Source of the DNA: a virus
IMG/VR virus record: IMGVR_UViG_3300025093_000145
Coordinates: 1-21,626 of that record
DNA length: 21,626 nt
Strand: one strand, 5' to 3'
Shown: positions 1 to 8,800 of the stretch, in pieces
Layout: each line of letters starts with the position of its first letter
How positions within the stretch are numbered: the first letter of the stretch is position 1
The notes under the pieces: generated by a model
The model's input: the letters and a program-made list of their open reading frames with translations, nothing else
Databases searched by the model: none
What the model was told of the DNA's origin: nothing
Position numbers and translations under genes: made by a program

Positions 1-1132
1 CTATAGCGGTGGCTTTGTAGGGATTGCCGCCTGCAAGTCTCTGCTCAACGACAGGGACTCCATCGGCTCCCGTTATAGTGAACGGCACTGTGGCGGGTTC
101 GACATTGATCACGTCGATTTCTTCTTCCGCAACAGGCATTGACCGTGCCGCTCGACGCGCTTGCTCTTGAGCCTCTTCCGCCTCTCTAAGCTCTTGCTCT
201 TTGGCGAGAGAGGCTTGGTCAATAGCCGCCTTACGCCTGCCCGCCGCATAATTCACAACGAGATCTGCGGCGGCACCGACCGCTCCGCCAACAGTCAGGT
301 CATCCCATGCTGACTCGCCGATAGGGGTGTTTGGATCATATAGGCCGCGAGCAGTAAAGTCTTGGAGGAGGCCGGCAGTTACCTCTTGAACGCCCTCTAC
401 CCCGCCTGTCTTCGCCGCGCTTATTATTCTGGGCATGATTGATTTGGCAAGCGATTGGCCAGCAATGTCCGCCGGCAGTCCTCTGAACAATCGTTCAACG
501 GGCGCTAACTCGGTCAGGCCAATGGCCCCGCCAATGGAGATGGCTGTATCCTCGGTCTCGGGGCTGATTTCTATGCCCTGTGCGCGTGCCTGAGCGATTC
601 TCTGTGACTGGTCACCAGCACCAGCGCCAACTGCTAGGGTGCCCGCACCGCCGAGTTGAGCGGCCTTCAGCCCCTTGCCGGTAAGCCCTGCCATTTTCCC
701 GATCAGGCCGGGGCCGAGGAATGTGAAGAAAGACCCAAGACCCTCACCAAACTTAGTTCCGAATGAGTCCTGATAGCGTTGATCCACGCCCAAGGCACTT
801 TCGTTGATGGCCTCTCGGCCTTGGCGAGCGAGGTTCAGAAGATAATCTTCGTCTTCGTCATCTATTGCGTCTTCAAGCCCGACCAAGTTCAGACCGGCAT
901 CAGCAAGCTGAAATAAACCTTCTCCAGTGGAGATCAGGCTGTTTGCTACACCGCGAGGAACGCCTTTGGCAAACTCGCCGACAGCGCCCAGCATGGTGGT
1001 TTCGCTCAGCAAATCCCCGAAGTCATCCACCGTGGCCAAGTTGTTGTCAACAGCAAGCCTCGCCAACTCCACTTGCGTTATGTCTTCCGGTACACCGCTG
1101 ATTACAGTGCCGTTAGGAAGGGTGACATTCAT
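1..1132 (-). CDS. Large internal virion-like protein, N-terminal part (runs off left edge)
   Basis: The reading frame opens at ATG 1132 and stays open to the window edge, giving 377 codons without a stop. The start lies 6 bases after the previous gene's stop, and no strong Shine-Dalgarno is visible. The N-terminus (MNVTLPNGTVISGVPEDITQ) is of the type 'LPDG-x-VP-x-ITQxEL' that I recognise at the front of large ejected or internal proteins of marine phages. Residues about 45-65 and 115-175 are rich in Gly/Ala and hydrophobic residues (for example GLGSFFTFLGPGLIGKMAGL), suggesting membrane-inserting segments. A charged, coiled-coil-like Glu/Gln/Ala/Arg stretch follows near residue 305-335. The position at the end of the structural block fits an internal or ejection protein. 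No catalytic domain is visible in this part; a lytic or polyvalent enzyme domain could lie beyond the edge. Confidence 0.75.
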   Translation of the reverse strand, partial: MNVTLPNGTVISGVPEDITQVELARLAVDNNLATVDDFGDLLSETTMLGAVGEFAKGVPRGVANSLISTGEGLFQLADAGLNLVGLEDAIDDEDEDYLLNLARQGREAINESALGVDQRYQDSFGTKFGEGLGSFFTFLGPGLIGKMAGLTGKGLKAAQLGGAGTLAVGAGAGDQSQRIAQARAQGIEISPETEDTAISIGGAIGLTELAPVERLFRGLPADIAGQSLAKSIMPRIISAAKTGGVEGVQEVTAGLLQDFTARGLYDPNTPIGESAWDDLTVGGAVGAAADLVVNYAAGRRKAAIDQASLAKEQELREAEEAQEQARRAARSMPVAEEEIDVINVEPATVPFTITGADGVPVVEQRLAGGNPYKATAI

Positions 1133-1137
1133 GCCTG

Positions 1138-3351
1138 TTACCGCTGTTGGAGGAGTGTATCGAACGGAATGGCTCCTGCCGCGCCAGCACCAGAGGCTAC
1201 AAGCTCGGAAACATCAACATCTAAGAACGGACCAAACTGGCTCAGAAGCTGATTTTGAAGCGCAGTCAGCATGTCTTGCCGGGTTTGTCCTTCTTGCGGT
1301 ATCAGGTCTCTACCTGACTCCTTGAGCACATCTGCTATGTAGTTTAGTAATTGCCCCTTGCTCACGCGGACACCTTTGTCGATATCCGCCTTTATCTTCT
1401 CGCCGGCTTGCGCCAGTGTTCGATCAAACTGGTCCTCGCTGATGTCCACCTTGCGCTCTTGCAACGTCATCTGACGCTCAAATCGTTCAGCCTCTTCTCC
1501 GCGCCGGATATCCTCGCGACCTGCTTGGTACTCAGCCAGACGGCGCTTCATATCCAGCGCTCTTGCGTCGGCAGTGCCCCGCATGGCGGCAGTGCCTGCG
1601 GCAGACAGACCTTTCGCTACGTCACCAGAGGCAACCCCAGCGCCAAGCTGTATCATCGCGTTGGCCAGAGCCTGTTGCTTGCTCTCTGCTATTAGGTCTG
1701 AGAAGTCAAGAGCAGGCATGTCCGGGTCGCTTCTGTCGTTTCTTGGCAACTCAGCAACCGCATCTGTCAGTCTTGTCTGGGGAGTCCTTTCTCCCTTGGT
1801 CGTTTCTGTCCCTGCGCCCGCAGTCCTGTAGATATCCTCGCCAGCAAACGTGCTGAAGTCTTCGTTTCTAGCCTTCTCCCTTGCCGCCGCGATAGCGTTC
1901 TCGCGCTGAAGGAACTCAGGGCTAAACGGAAACTGCGCCGCAACTTCATCCGCCGCAACCGCCGGGAGCAATGTTGTGTAATCCGTGTACCCAGAAAGCA
2001 TTCCGTTTCCTTGAGTCTGAACGGGGCTTCTGCCTTGCTTGGTAGCGTCTTTAGACCCGAATATCTGGCCAAGAGTTAATGGGTCATCTACCGACCCAGT
2101 GATAAGCTGATCAAGCGCTCTGGCTTGCTCGCTGATAATTGGCGTGTCTGCAACATATCCTACTCCCTCGCCAACCGCGCCAAGGATCGGAGCGATCCCG
2201 CCCTCCACCACGGTCCTTGCCGCAGGCATGACAGACGCAACGGCCTCCCTGCCAAACTGACCGATTGCCGCCCCTATTCCATCTTTTTCCATAACTTCGC
2301 GAATACGCTGGCTTGCCTCTCGGTCAAACTGAGCTAGTGGAGTGGCTGACAGCTCGCCCGATATGGCGCCACCGAGAGCCTCTATGCCTCTCTTGAGGGA
2401 GGAGCCTGCATATATCTCGCTTGCCGGCTTAACTTGCGGTTTCGGCCTCGTTTCGGAGAGAGTAATCCCCTTGAAGCTCCTGTCTTCTGGCGTTACGGGC
2501 ATTCCGTCAAGAGCATCCAACTGCGCTTCTGCGGTCAGCCTTTGAGATAAATCTGGCGTGGCGTACTGAGCCTCAAGATCGCGAACAAGTGCCGAGGCCA
2601 TAGGCTCAGCCATTCGCTCCTGCTCAGGTTTTTCCTTGAAAGAATCAAAAAGACCCAAGGCATCCGCCGCACGCAAAACCATAGGCGCCTTGTATATGTC
2701 AGAGCCTCCAGCCAGCATAGGCATGCGAGCCTCCTTCGACTCATAAGGCTCGCGCTCAAGAGCCTCTCTTGCCTCTGGAATCATGCTATCACCCATGCTG
2801 GCCTGCGGCCTCCCGACCTTGGACTGCACATACTCCAGAACCTCTGGTCGCCCGTAAAAGGTCTTGCTTACAAAAGACAGAATCTCTGGATAAGACATTC
2901 CTGACGCCAGCAACCGGTCTATCTGATCCCGAACGGTTGAGCCTCCCGGCATTGGACCCGCCTCAGCGCCAGCAACATACTGGTCCAAAAACCCGCCTCT
3001 CTGCATCTGAACTACCCCGCCTGCGGCCATTCCCATTGGCGGCATACCCGTAGGCATTCCTTGGGGAGGCATGCCCTGAGGGGGCATCCCCTGCGGCATC
3101 ATCTGGGGAGGCATTCCCATAGGCTGTTGCGGCATCATAGCGGCGATACCTTCACGCATGATCTGGTCTTTCACGGTGCCTTGGGATTGCTCCTGCATCT
3201 GGGCTTCGTGGCGTTTACGCATGTCAGATCGACGCTGTATTTCAGAGATCACCAAGAACTGAGGAAGCTCTCCGGTAGGCATCTGGGCCTGTTGCATCAG
3301 GGTTTGATCCGGCAAGCCCTTGATCATGTCTTCTGCATCAAGAATGTTCAT
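1138..3351 (-). CDS. Conserved marine-phage virion-associated protein, 737 aa
   Basis: The frame starts at ATG 3351, preceded by tandem stops TAATAA of the upstream gene, and ends 6 bases before the next start. The N-terminus (MNILDAEDMIKGLPDQTLMQ, then MPTGELPQFLVISEIQRR) is a pattern I recognise from hypothetical proteins in the structural block of marine podoviruses. Residues 72-110 are a low-complexity Met/Pro/Gly/Gln tract, followed by AAGGVVQMQRGG at 109-120. The middle holds a Gly/Ala-rich hydrophobic region (about residues 375-410, including APILGAVGEGVGYVADTP). The C-terminal third, about 550-680, is Ala-rich then strongly charged and probably helical. No enzyme motif was found. An internal or ejected virion component is the best inference from size, composition and its place between the repeat protein and the left-end protein. 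Confidence 0.85.
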   Translation of the reverse strand: MNILDAEDMIKGLPDQTLMQQAQMPTGELPQFLVISEIQRRSDMRKRHEAQMQEQSQGTVKDQIMREGIAAMMPQQPMGMPPQMMPQGMPPQGMPPQGMPTGMPPMGMAAGGVVQMQRGGFLDQYVAGAEAGPMPGGSTVRDQIDRLLASGMSYPEILSFVSKTFYGRPEVLEYVQSKVGRPQASMGDSMIPEAREALEREPYESKEARMPMLAGGSDIYKAPMVLRAADALGLFDSFKEKPEQERMAEPMASALVRDLEAQYATPDLSQRLTAEAQLDALDGMPVTPEDRSFKGITLSETRPKPQVKPASEIYAGSSLKRGIEALGGAISGELSATPLAQFDREASQRIREVMEKDGIGAAIGQFGREAVASVMPAARTVVEGGIAPILGAVGEGVGYVADTPIISEQARALDQLITGSVDDPLTLGQIFGSKDATKQGRSPVQTQGNGMLSGYTDYTTLLPAVAADEVAAQFPFSPEFLQRENAIAAAREKARNEDFSTFAGEDIYRTAGAGTETTKGERTPQTRLTDAVAELPRNDRSDPDMPALDFSDLIAESKQQALANAMIQLGAGVASGDVAKGLSAAGTAAMRGTADARALDMKRRLAEYQAGREDIRRGEEAERFERQMTLQERKVDISEDQFDRTLAQAGEKIKADIDKGVRVSKGQLLNYIADVLKESGRDLIPQEGQTRQDMLTALQNQLLSQFGPFLDVDVSELVASGAGAAGAIPFDTLLQQR
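3022..3138 (-). repeat. Met/Pro/Gly/Gln low-complexity tract (codons of a virion protein)
   Basis: These codons encode residues 72-110 of the 737-residue protein. They consist of irregular repeats of MPPQG and MGMPP, for example PQGMPPQGMPPQGMP. The DNA shows corresponding imperfect repeats of a 15-base unit. The tract probably forms a flexible linker between the conserved N-terminal part and the rest of the protein. Confidence 0.8.
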
Positions 3352-3354
3352 TTA

Positions 3355-5475
3355 TTAGCCCCCGAATCCGCCAAGTGCGTTATACAGACCGACACCCGCT
3401 ATGCCTGCCCCCAGTAATTGCTGAGTGGTTGACGGGGTAATGCCGTAGGATTGTGATATTTGACCCGGAGCAATAGGCAATCCCTGCAACATTGAGCTGT
3501 AGAATGCGAGTTGCTCTTTCGGGTATGCCTGTTGTCTGAGGAAGTCTGTGTAGCCGAGATCCAAGCCGCGCTGAAGAAGCTCGCGCTCTATCTGGCCCGC
3601 AGTCTGCATTGCTCTGAGTCGTTCCATTTCTTGAGCCTGACGCTGAGCAACAAAGTCGCCCATCATGCCAGCCGCCGCCAATCGTTGTTGCTCTCCGGAC
3701 AGTAACTGACCATAACCAGACTGAGCCAGCTCCGCGCTTGTCCTTGCCCGAGCAAGCGCCGCCTGCTCTTGGGCTTGTCTTGCGGCTTCGTTTGCTTGGA
3801 ACTGCTGTAGCCGCAACTGCTCTGCGCTTTGCATAGCGCCAATACCGGCCCCAAACCGCTCCAGCCCAAGTTGCATCTGGGCTTGGCGCATTGCCTCATT
3901 TTGCTCAAATGTACGCTGTCTAAATTGCTCTTTAGCCTGCCTTGCCGCTTCCTCTTGCTGTTGCGCGCTAAGGCCCATCTCTGCGGCACGCTGTCTCGCC
4001 TGCTCTCCGAACTGGAATGCCTGCTGTTCTGACTGTTCTTGGAACTGCCGTTGCTGAAACTCCTGCTGGAATATAGATTGCCTGAACTGCTCTTGCGCTT
4101 GACGGGCCGCGTCCTCCTGTTGCTGAGCAGTCAGACCCATCTGGGCCGCTTGCTGTTTTGCGGACTCGCCGGCCTGAAATGCCTGCACATCCATCTCTTG
4201 CTGTGCTCTTCGCCCCGCCTCTGTCTGCTGGAACGCCTGTTGCTCAAACTGCTCTTGCGCTTGTCGAGCGGCATCTGATTGCTGTTGGGCAGTCATGCCC
4301 ATCTGCGCGGCTTGCTGACGGGCACGCTCACCGGCCTCAAACGAAGATATGGCCATCTGTTGCTGAGCCTGTCTTGCCTGCTCTGTTGTGCCGAACGCCG
4401 CTTGCCTGAACCGCTCCGCCTCTTGGAGGGCCTGCTGTTGAGCCTGCCCCGTCTGCAACCCAAACTGCCCAGCCTGCAACCTTGCGGCCCTATCCGCCTC
4501 AAAGGCACGCTGTGCCTGCTCAAATGCTTGCTGAGAGCCTGCCGCCTGAATGTCACCAAGCTGGTCTTCAAGACTTCTTTGGCGCTCTGCCTGCATGATC
4601 GCTTCACGATAGCCACCCAAGCTACCGGCGCCAGCCGCCTGAAGGCCCAGTTGCTGTTCCATGATGCGTGATTGTCGGCGAGCTTCTTCTTTTTCCCTAT
4701 CCACAACAAGTTGCTGATAAGGACTCATGTACGCTTCAATCGTTCTTGGGTCTGCTATCGTGCCCGCTTCAAATCCGGGGCCAACATCCAGAGCGCCCTT
4801 GTATTCGCTTTGCAAGTCTCTGGCCGTGTAGTCTTGGCCTAGCTCTCGGGCGACGTAGCCGGGATCGAACTCTCTGGCTTTGTAGCCGGCCTGAAGGTCT
4901 CTAGCGGTATATCCCTGCTGTATATCCCCAGCTTCATATTCGGGGTCAAAGGCGCCGGCCTGATAACCAAGTCCTATTAGCCTTTCTGCGTCAAAACCAG
5001 ATTCACGTTGTTGTGCTAAGTAGCCCGGATCAAAGTCCCCCGGACTGTAGGTGCTTAGCCTGCCCTGAGCCGTATACTGCGATGGAAGCCCTGTCATGAT
5101 TGATCTGGCGCCGGGAAGGTAGGTAAACCCAGACTGGCCAGCTTCGTAAGTAGACGGCCCCTGAGCGCCCGCTGTAGCCGCCAGCATTGCCTCCGTGTAT
5201 GGGCTACCTCTGCCGACTTGAGCCGCAATGTCGCCTGCGGCCATCAACTCCTCGGGAGTGCCTGACACGCCCAACTGCTGGAAGCGCCGCATAGCCTCTT
5301 GCTCGGAGGGAGTAAAATACTCCAGCCTCTGCGCGGGGTACGCCTCGTAAGGCACAGCGCTTTCGTAGCCAACGCGAGCCAATAGGTCGCGGTAAAATGG
5401 TTCCGCATACTCCGGCAAGTTTGACTGAATAACAGTCTGTTCAGTGGGAGCTGAGCCGCCGCCGCCTTTAGACAT
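3355..5475 (-). CDS. Gln/Ala-rich repeat virion protein, 706 aa
   Basis: ATG 5475 lies inside the end of the GNAT-like gene (8-base overlap), and the stop is followed after 3 bases by the next start. Residues 1-110 form a conserved head region (SNLPEYAEPFYRDLLARVGY), a type I recognise next to other marine-phage structural genes. Residues 171-233 are seven nonapeptide repeats of pattern Y-x-A-R-[DE]-[LF]-x-x-[GE]. Residues about 255-640 are extremely Gln/Ala/Arg/Glu-rich with few prolines, so probably long helix or coiled coil. They include three exact-period 54-residue repeats (382-543). The C-terminus ends in a short hydrophobic Gly-rich tail (LLGAGIAGVGLYNALGGFGG). A fibrous or internal virion protein is inferred. 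A tape-measure-like role is possible by composition but not shown, and no catalytic motif is seen. Confidence 0.85.
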   Translation of the reverse strand: MSKGGGGSAPTEQTVIQSNLPEYAEPFYRDLLARVGYESAVPYEAYPAQRLEYFTPSEQEAMRRFQQLGVSGTPEELMAAGDIAAQVGRGSPYTEAMLAATAGAQGPSTYEAGQSGFTYLPGARSIMTGLPSQYTAQGRLSTYSPGDFDPGYLAQQRESGFDAERLIGLGYQAGAFDPEYEAGDIQQGYTARDLQAGYKAREFDPGYVARELGQDYTARDLQSEYKGALDVGPGFEAGTIADPRTIEAYMSPYQQLVVDREKEEARRQSRIMEQQLGLQAAGAGSLGGYREAIMQAERQRSLEDQLGDIQAAGSQQAFEQAQRAFEADRAARLQAGQFGLQTGQAQQQALQEAERFRQAAFGTTEQARQAQQQMAISSFEAGERARQQAAQMGMTAQQQSDAARQAQEQFEQQAFQQTEAGRRAQQEMDVQAFQAGESAKQQAAQMGLTAQQQEDAARQAQEQFRQSIFQQEFQQRQFQEQSEQQAFQFGEQARQRAAEMGLSAQQQEEAARQAKEQFRQRTFEQNEAMRQAQMQLGLERFGAGIGAMQSAEQLRLQQFQANEAARQAQEQAALARARTSAELAQSGYGQLLSGEQQRLAAAGMMGDFVAQRQAQEMERLRAMQTAGQIERELLQRGLDLGYTDFLRQQAYPKEQLAFYSSMLQGLPIAPGQISQSYGITPSTTQQLLGAGIAGVGLYNALGGFGG
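3847..4332 (-). repeat. Three 162-bp tandem units encoding 54-residue Gln/Ala repeats
   Basis: The units cover residues 382-435, 436-489 and 490-543 of the 706-residue protein. Each begins GE[RSQ]A[RK]Q and contains AAQMGLTAQQQxDAARQAQE with few changes. The spacing is exactly 54 residues with no insertion. The first 30 residues of each unit are better conserved than the last 24. Confidence 0.85.
4777..4965 (-). repeat. Seven 27-bp units encoding nonapeptide repeats
   Basis: Residues 171-233 of the 706-residue protein read as consecutive nine-residue units, each starting with Tyr: YQAGAFDPE, YEAGDIQQG, YTARDLQAG, YKAREFDPG, YVARELGQD, YTARDLQSE, then YKGALDVGP. Degenerate copies may extend on both sides. 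The DNA has diverged more than the Y-x-A pattern, which suggests selection on the protein. Confidence 0.8.
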
Positions 5476-5890
5476 CGCTTATATCCTTTTCGTAAAATAT
5501 AGAGGCTTTTTCAAAGCCGTCTTTTTCTAGCCATTTCCAGAAACCAAACCGAGCAACACCCTCAAGGGCGTCACAGCCGCAATCTTTTGCGTAGCGGGTT
5601 ATCGTTTCCAGCAACTGTGGATACCAGTTATCAAAGCCCTCACCGCCAATAAAGTGCATGGAGAGCATCTTTCGTGCTGGGTATTGAGTGATCTCAGTGG
5701 TCAAGGCTCCGTGGACCTTTAGGTCTTCATCGAATGCGATCCAAAGCTGTGATCTGCCTGTGGCCACTGCGGCGCAAAGATGGTCTGTAGTCCACCTGCC
5801 CTTGCACCTGTCTACCGCTGGCGCTAAGTGGACCTTCGCGTCATTCCAGACGTACATCACCTGATCCGGGGGAACAAGCGTTATATTCAT
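5468..5890 (-). CDS. GNAT-like acetyltransferase-fold phage protein, 140 aa
   Basis: The ATG at 5890 overlaps the upstream TGA (ATGA), and the 3' end overlaps the next gene by 8 bases. The sequence has the layout of a small GNAT-type fold: an N-terminal helix region, a central strand pair (QLWIAFDEDLKVHGALTTEI), then a strand MLSMHFIGGEG, a helix LLETITRYAKDCGCDALEG and a C-terminal strand region with FWKWLEKDGFEKASIFYEKD. The last segment matches the usual GNAT ending, in which a helix is followed by 'GF' and a strand. I recognise this family as a recurrent small gene among podovirus structural genes. The classical Q/RxxGxG/A acetyl-CoA loop is not clear, with only FIGGEG near it, so enzymatic activity is uncertain. 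Confidence 0.75.
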   Translation of the reverse strand: MNITLVPPDQVMYVWNDAKVHLAPAVDRCKGRWTTDHLCAAVATGRSQLWIAFDEDLKVHGALTTEITQYPARKMLSMHFIGGEGFDNWYPQLLETITRYAKDCGCDALEGVARFGFWKWLEKDGFEKASIFYEKDISDV

Positions 5891-8800
5891 GCGGGCATAG
5901 ATCTCCTCGCGTCAATCGCGGGTGGCTGGTCGCCGTTTCCACCTCTCGACTTTCGTACTCGGTCCATCATTGCATATAACTCATCAGCTCCAGCATCAGA
6001 GCTTCCATCGCCCAGTCCAGATACCACATCCGCTGGAACAATAAACTCACCGGGGGACACCGCAACAGGCTGTTGATCCCCTATCATGCCGGGGACCGCG
6101 TCATCCATGCCACTGCCATTTCCATCAATCATCCCTTCGGTCTGGGCTTGGGGCACAACGCTCTTTAAGATCATGTCTCTCACCATCGCAAATACTTCAT
6201 TACCGTATTTCTTGGTGAAGGCGCTGACAATGGCGTCGGCATCCTCGGTGCGACCCAGTACGGCTTGGGCCAGAATCATTATCTCCTCTTCGCTAGGAGT
6301 CGCGCTAAACTGGTTATCAACTTCAGCGATACCCCCCGCTGGTGCGCGTACTTCGCCGAGCGGCGTCCTGAGCGCGACAGCGTCATCCCTTTTAGGGCGA
6401 GGCGCGCTCTTGGCTTCATCCGGAATGTCGGTTATGCCGCCCTCTTTTCTGAACGTGGGGGACTCGCCCTCCGGCATGCGGAATTGATACGACGCTATAT
6501 TGCCGTTATCCAAGAAATACATGCGGTCGCCAATCGTTACCTCTTGGCCACCCATCAGCTTGCGGTTCCCCATCATTTTGGCACGAATTTGTTCTGTGTC
6601 CGTCATTTGATCTGGGTTAATCCCAAACGGCATGCCCTGAGCCTCCCTGTATCGAGCTAGCTCCGCTTCTGAGATATTGCTAAACAAGCCGCGAGCCGGA
6701 TCATAAGTCATCCCCTGACCATACCTACCCTCCGCCTGCTGAAGCGCGGACATAAAATCCTCCATGCTCACATCTTGGCGAGAGCCATGCAAAAACTCCC
6801 GAAGGTCACTTATCCGGCTCCGCCGAGAATGCAACAAGGGGTCAATATCTTTGTATTGCGGAGCCCTAGCGTACTCACCTATGGCCGGGCGATAATCAAG
6901 CGCCGCCTGAACGGGGTCGACACCACCTTCACCGCCACCAGTGGTTCCTGTGGTTCCTGTGGTTCCTGTGGTTCCTGTGGTTCCTGTGGTTCCTGTGGTT
7001 CCTGTGGTTCCTGTGGTTCCTGTGGTTCCTGTGGTTCCTGTGGTTCCTGTGGTTCCTGTGGTTCCTGTGGTTCCATCACTGGAGGGGGGAGTGGCAGTAT
7101 CGCCCGGCAAATCCGCAACCCACTCCGGAGGAGAGGTAGGCATGTCCGTCCCCCTTCGGGTGGTGTAGTTCGCGGAAACTGTCTGCCCGCCATACAGCCT
7201 AACCCACCTGCCGCCCGCCTGCCCTATTGGGGCATCCCAGTACCAGCCTACATGCGGGCTTTCACCCGGCACAACGTCGGGCGGCTCCTCGCCCACATCA
7301 GAATCTGGCACCTCTGGCTCTTCAGGGGGGGGTTCGTCGGCTGGCGGCTCTTGGCCAAGGCCATAACTGGCAAGAGTGCGATAATACTCACGCAGTTGCG
7401 TTAAGTAATCTTCGCGATCCAGTATCGGGTCAAACGGGGCGCCCACCTGATCCGCATCTACGCCGAGCTTTGTCGGACGAAAAACTCTGGTTGGAATGTA
7501 TGGCGCAAGGGGATCGTCTTGAAAAGACTGGAACTCCGGCTCAAAGCCATATCGGTAATCAGTAGGCGCGCGCACCGCGTATTTTCCGCGAAGACCCGCC
7601 TGTATACCCACGGGATCAATGCCGGAGAGTCCCTGCCCGAGATAGCCAAATGTCGCCGGGTTGAATACACCCATGTCAACAAGATCTATCTGCTCTTCTC
7701 TTGGCATGAGACTTTCTCGCTCCTGTCGAGCCTGCTCGTACCGGTTGTAGTAGTCTTCTAGGAGGCCCTGATCATATTCCCCAAGAGCGCCTCTCCTTGC
7801 GCGAGCAAGCGCCGCCGCCTCTTCCTCAGTCGGGGTTACCTGAGGCGGTCGGGCTCTTATAAATTCATTGTCAGTGACAATGCCGTCATCATTAAGATCG
7901 TAGCCTTGTTCGATTGCATAATTTTGATTTGCAATCGCCTGCTCCCTTGTCATCCCTCTATCCATGAGGGCTTGTATTCTTTGCTCATACAGGGAGCTTT
8001 GCGACCCGCCCGTACCGCCCGTGCCACCAGATCCCGCGTTGGGGAAGAACGCCGCCTTAAACTCCTCAAACGTCATGTTGGCAACCGCCTGATTGCCAGC
8101 GGCCTTCAAGGCTTCAAAAATGCTTCTATAGTAATCCTCTCCAGTAACCGCTCCGCCTCTCCTCATAGAAGGCATTTGGCCCCCCTCTGCCGCATACATT
8201 CCCGGCAAGGCATAGCCTGCGGTACGCCTGCTCATCATGGATCGGTATGGGCTGGCGCCACCCATCAATCCGGGCTGTGCCGCTCGGTATCCGGACTGGA
8301 GGTCCGCATAGGACTCACCCCTCTTCTTCTCGGCCTCCTCCATTCTGGCTCTTTGTGCGCGCTCAAAATCCTCCTGCACGTCCATTTGCTCTAGCATGGA
8401 CTGCCCAGTGGAGGCGGCAACAAACTGTCCCGTGCCGCCCAGCCTTTGCATGCCGGCTTGAGCTATGTCTTCGGCTCTGCCGAAAACGGCATCACTCATG
8501 TTGGGGGTTCTTGCGGTGGGGGCAACCTGAGAAAGCGCCTTGGACATCTCAGGCGTTACTTCCCCCGCTCCGATGTCAGCCATACTGAAATCTATCTGAG
8601 AAGGCGGAGTATTTGGAACAAATCCCGGCATCATCTCTGGGGCGCCAATGTCAGCCATGCTAAAATCTACGCCGGGCGCCTCTTGCGCGATTGCTGTGCT
8701 GGCGTCTAGCCCCGCAGTGGCCGCGTCTGTGGCTCCGGTTGCTACGTCGGCGCCCGTGGTGGCCGCATCGGCAAGAGTCGTTGTCGTTTCTGCTCCAGAT

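Noticed and set aside
3847-4332. CRISPR-like or non-coding tandem repeats
   Set aside because: The repeats are in-frame coding duplications with protein-level conservation and no spacer structure.
4653-4664. Partial second copy of the parS-like half site (TGTTCCATGATG)
   Set aside because: Only one arm matches, it lies inside coding sequence and has no dyad symmetry.
6775-7404. Plus-strand frames over the minisatellite encoding Ser-Cys-Gly or Val-Pro-Val repeats
   Set aside because: They arise mechanically because the 9-bp unit is open in several frames; there is no ribosome-binding site and the minus-strand gene is continuous with family-like ends on both sides.
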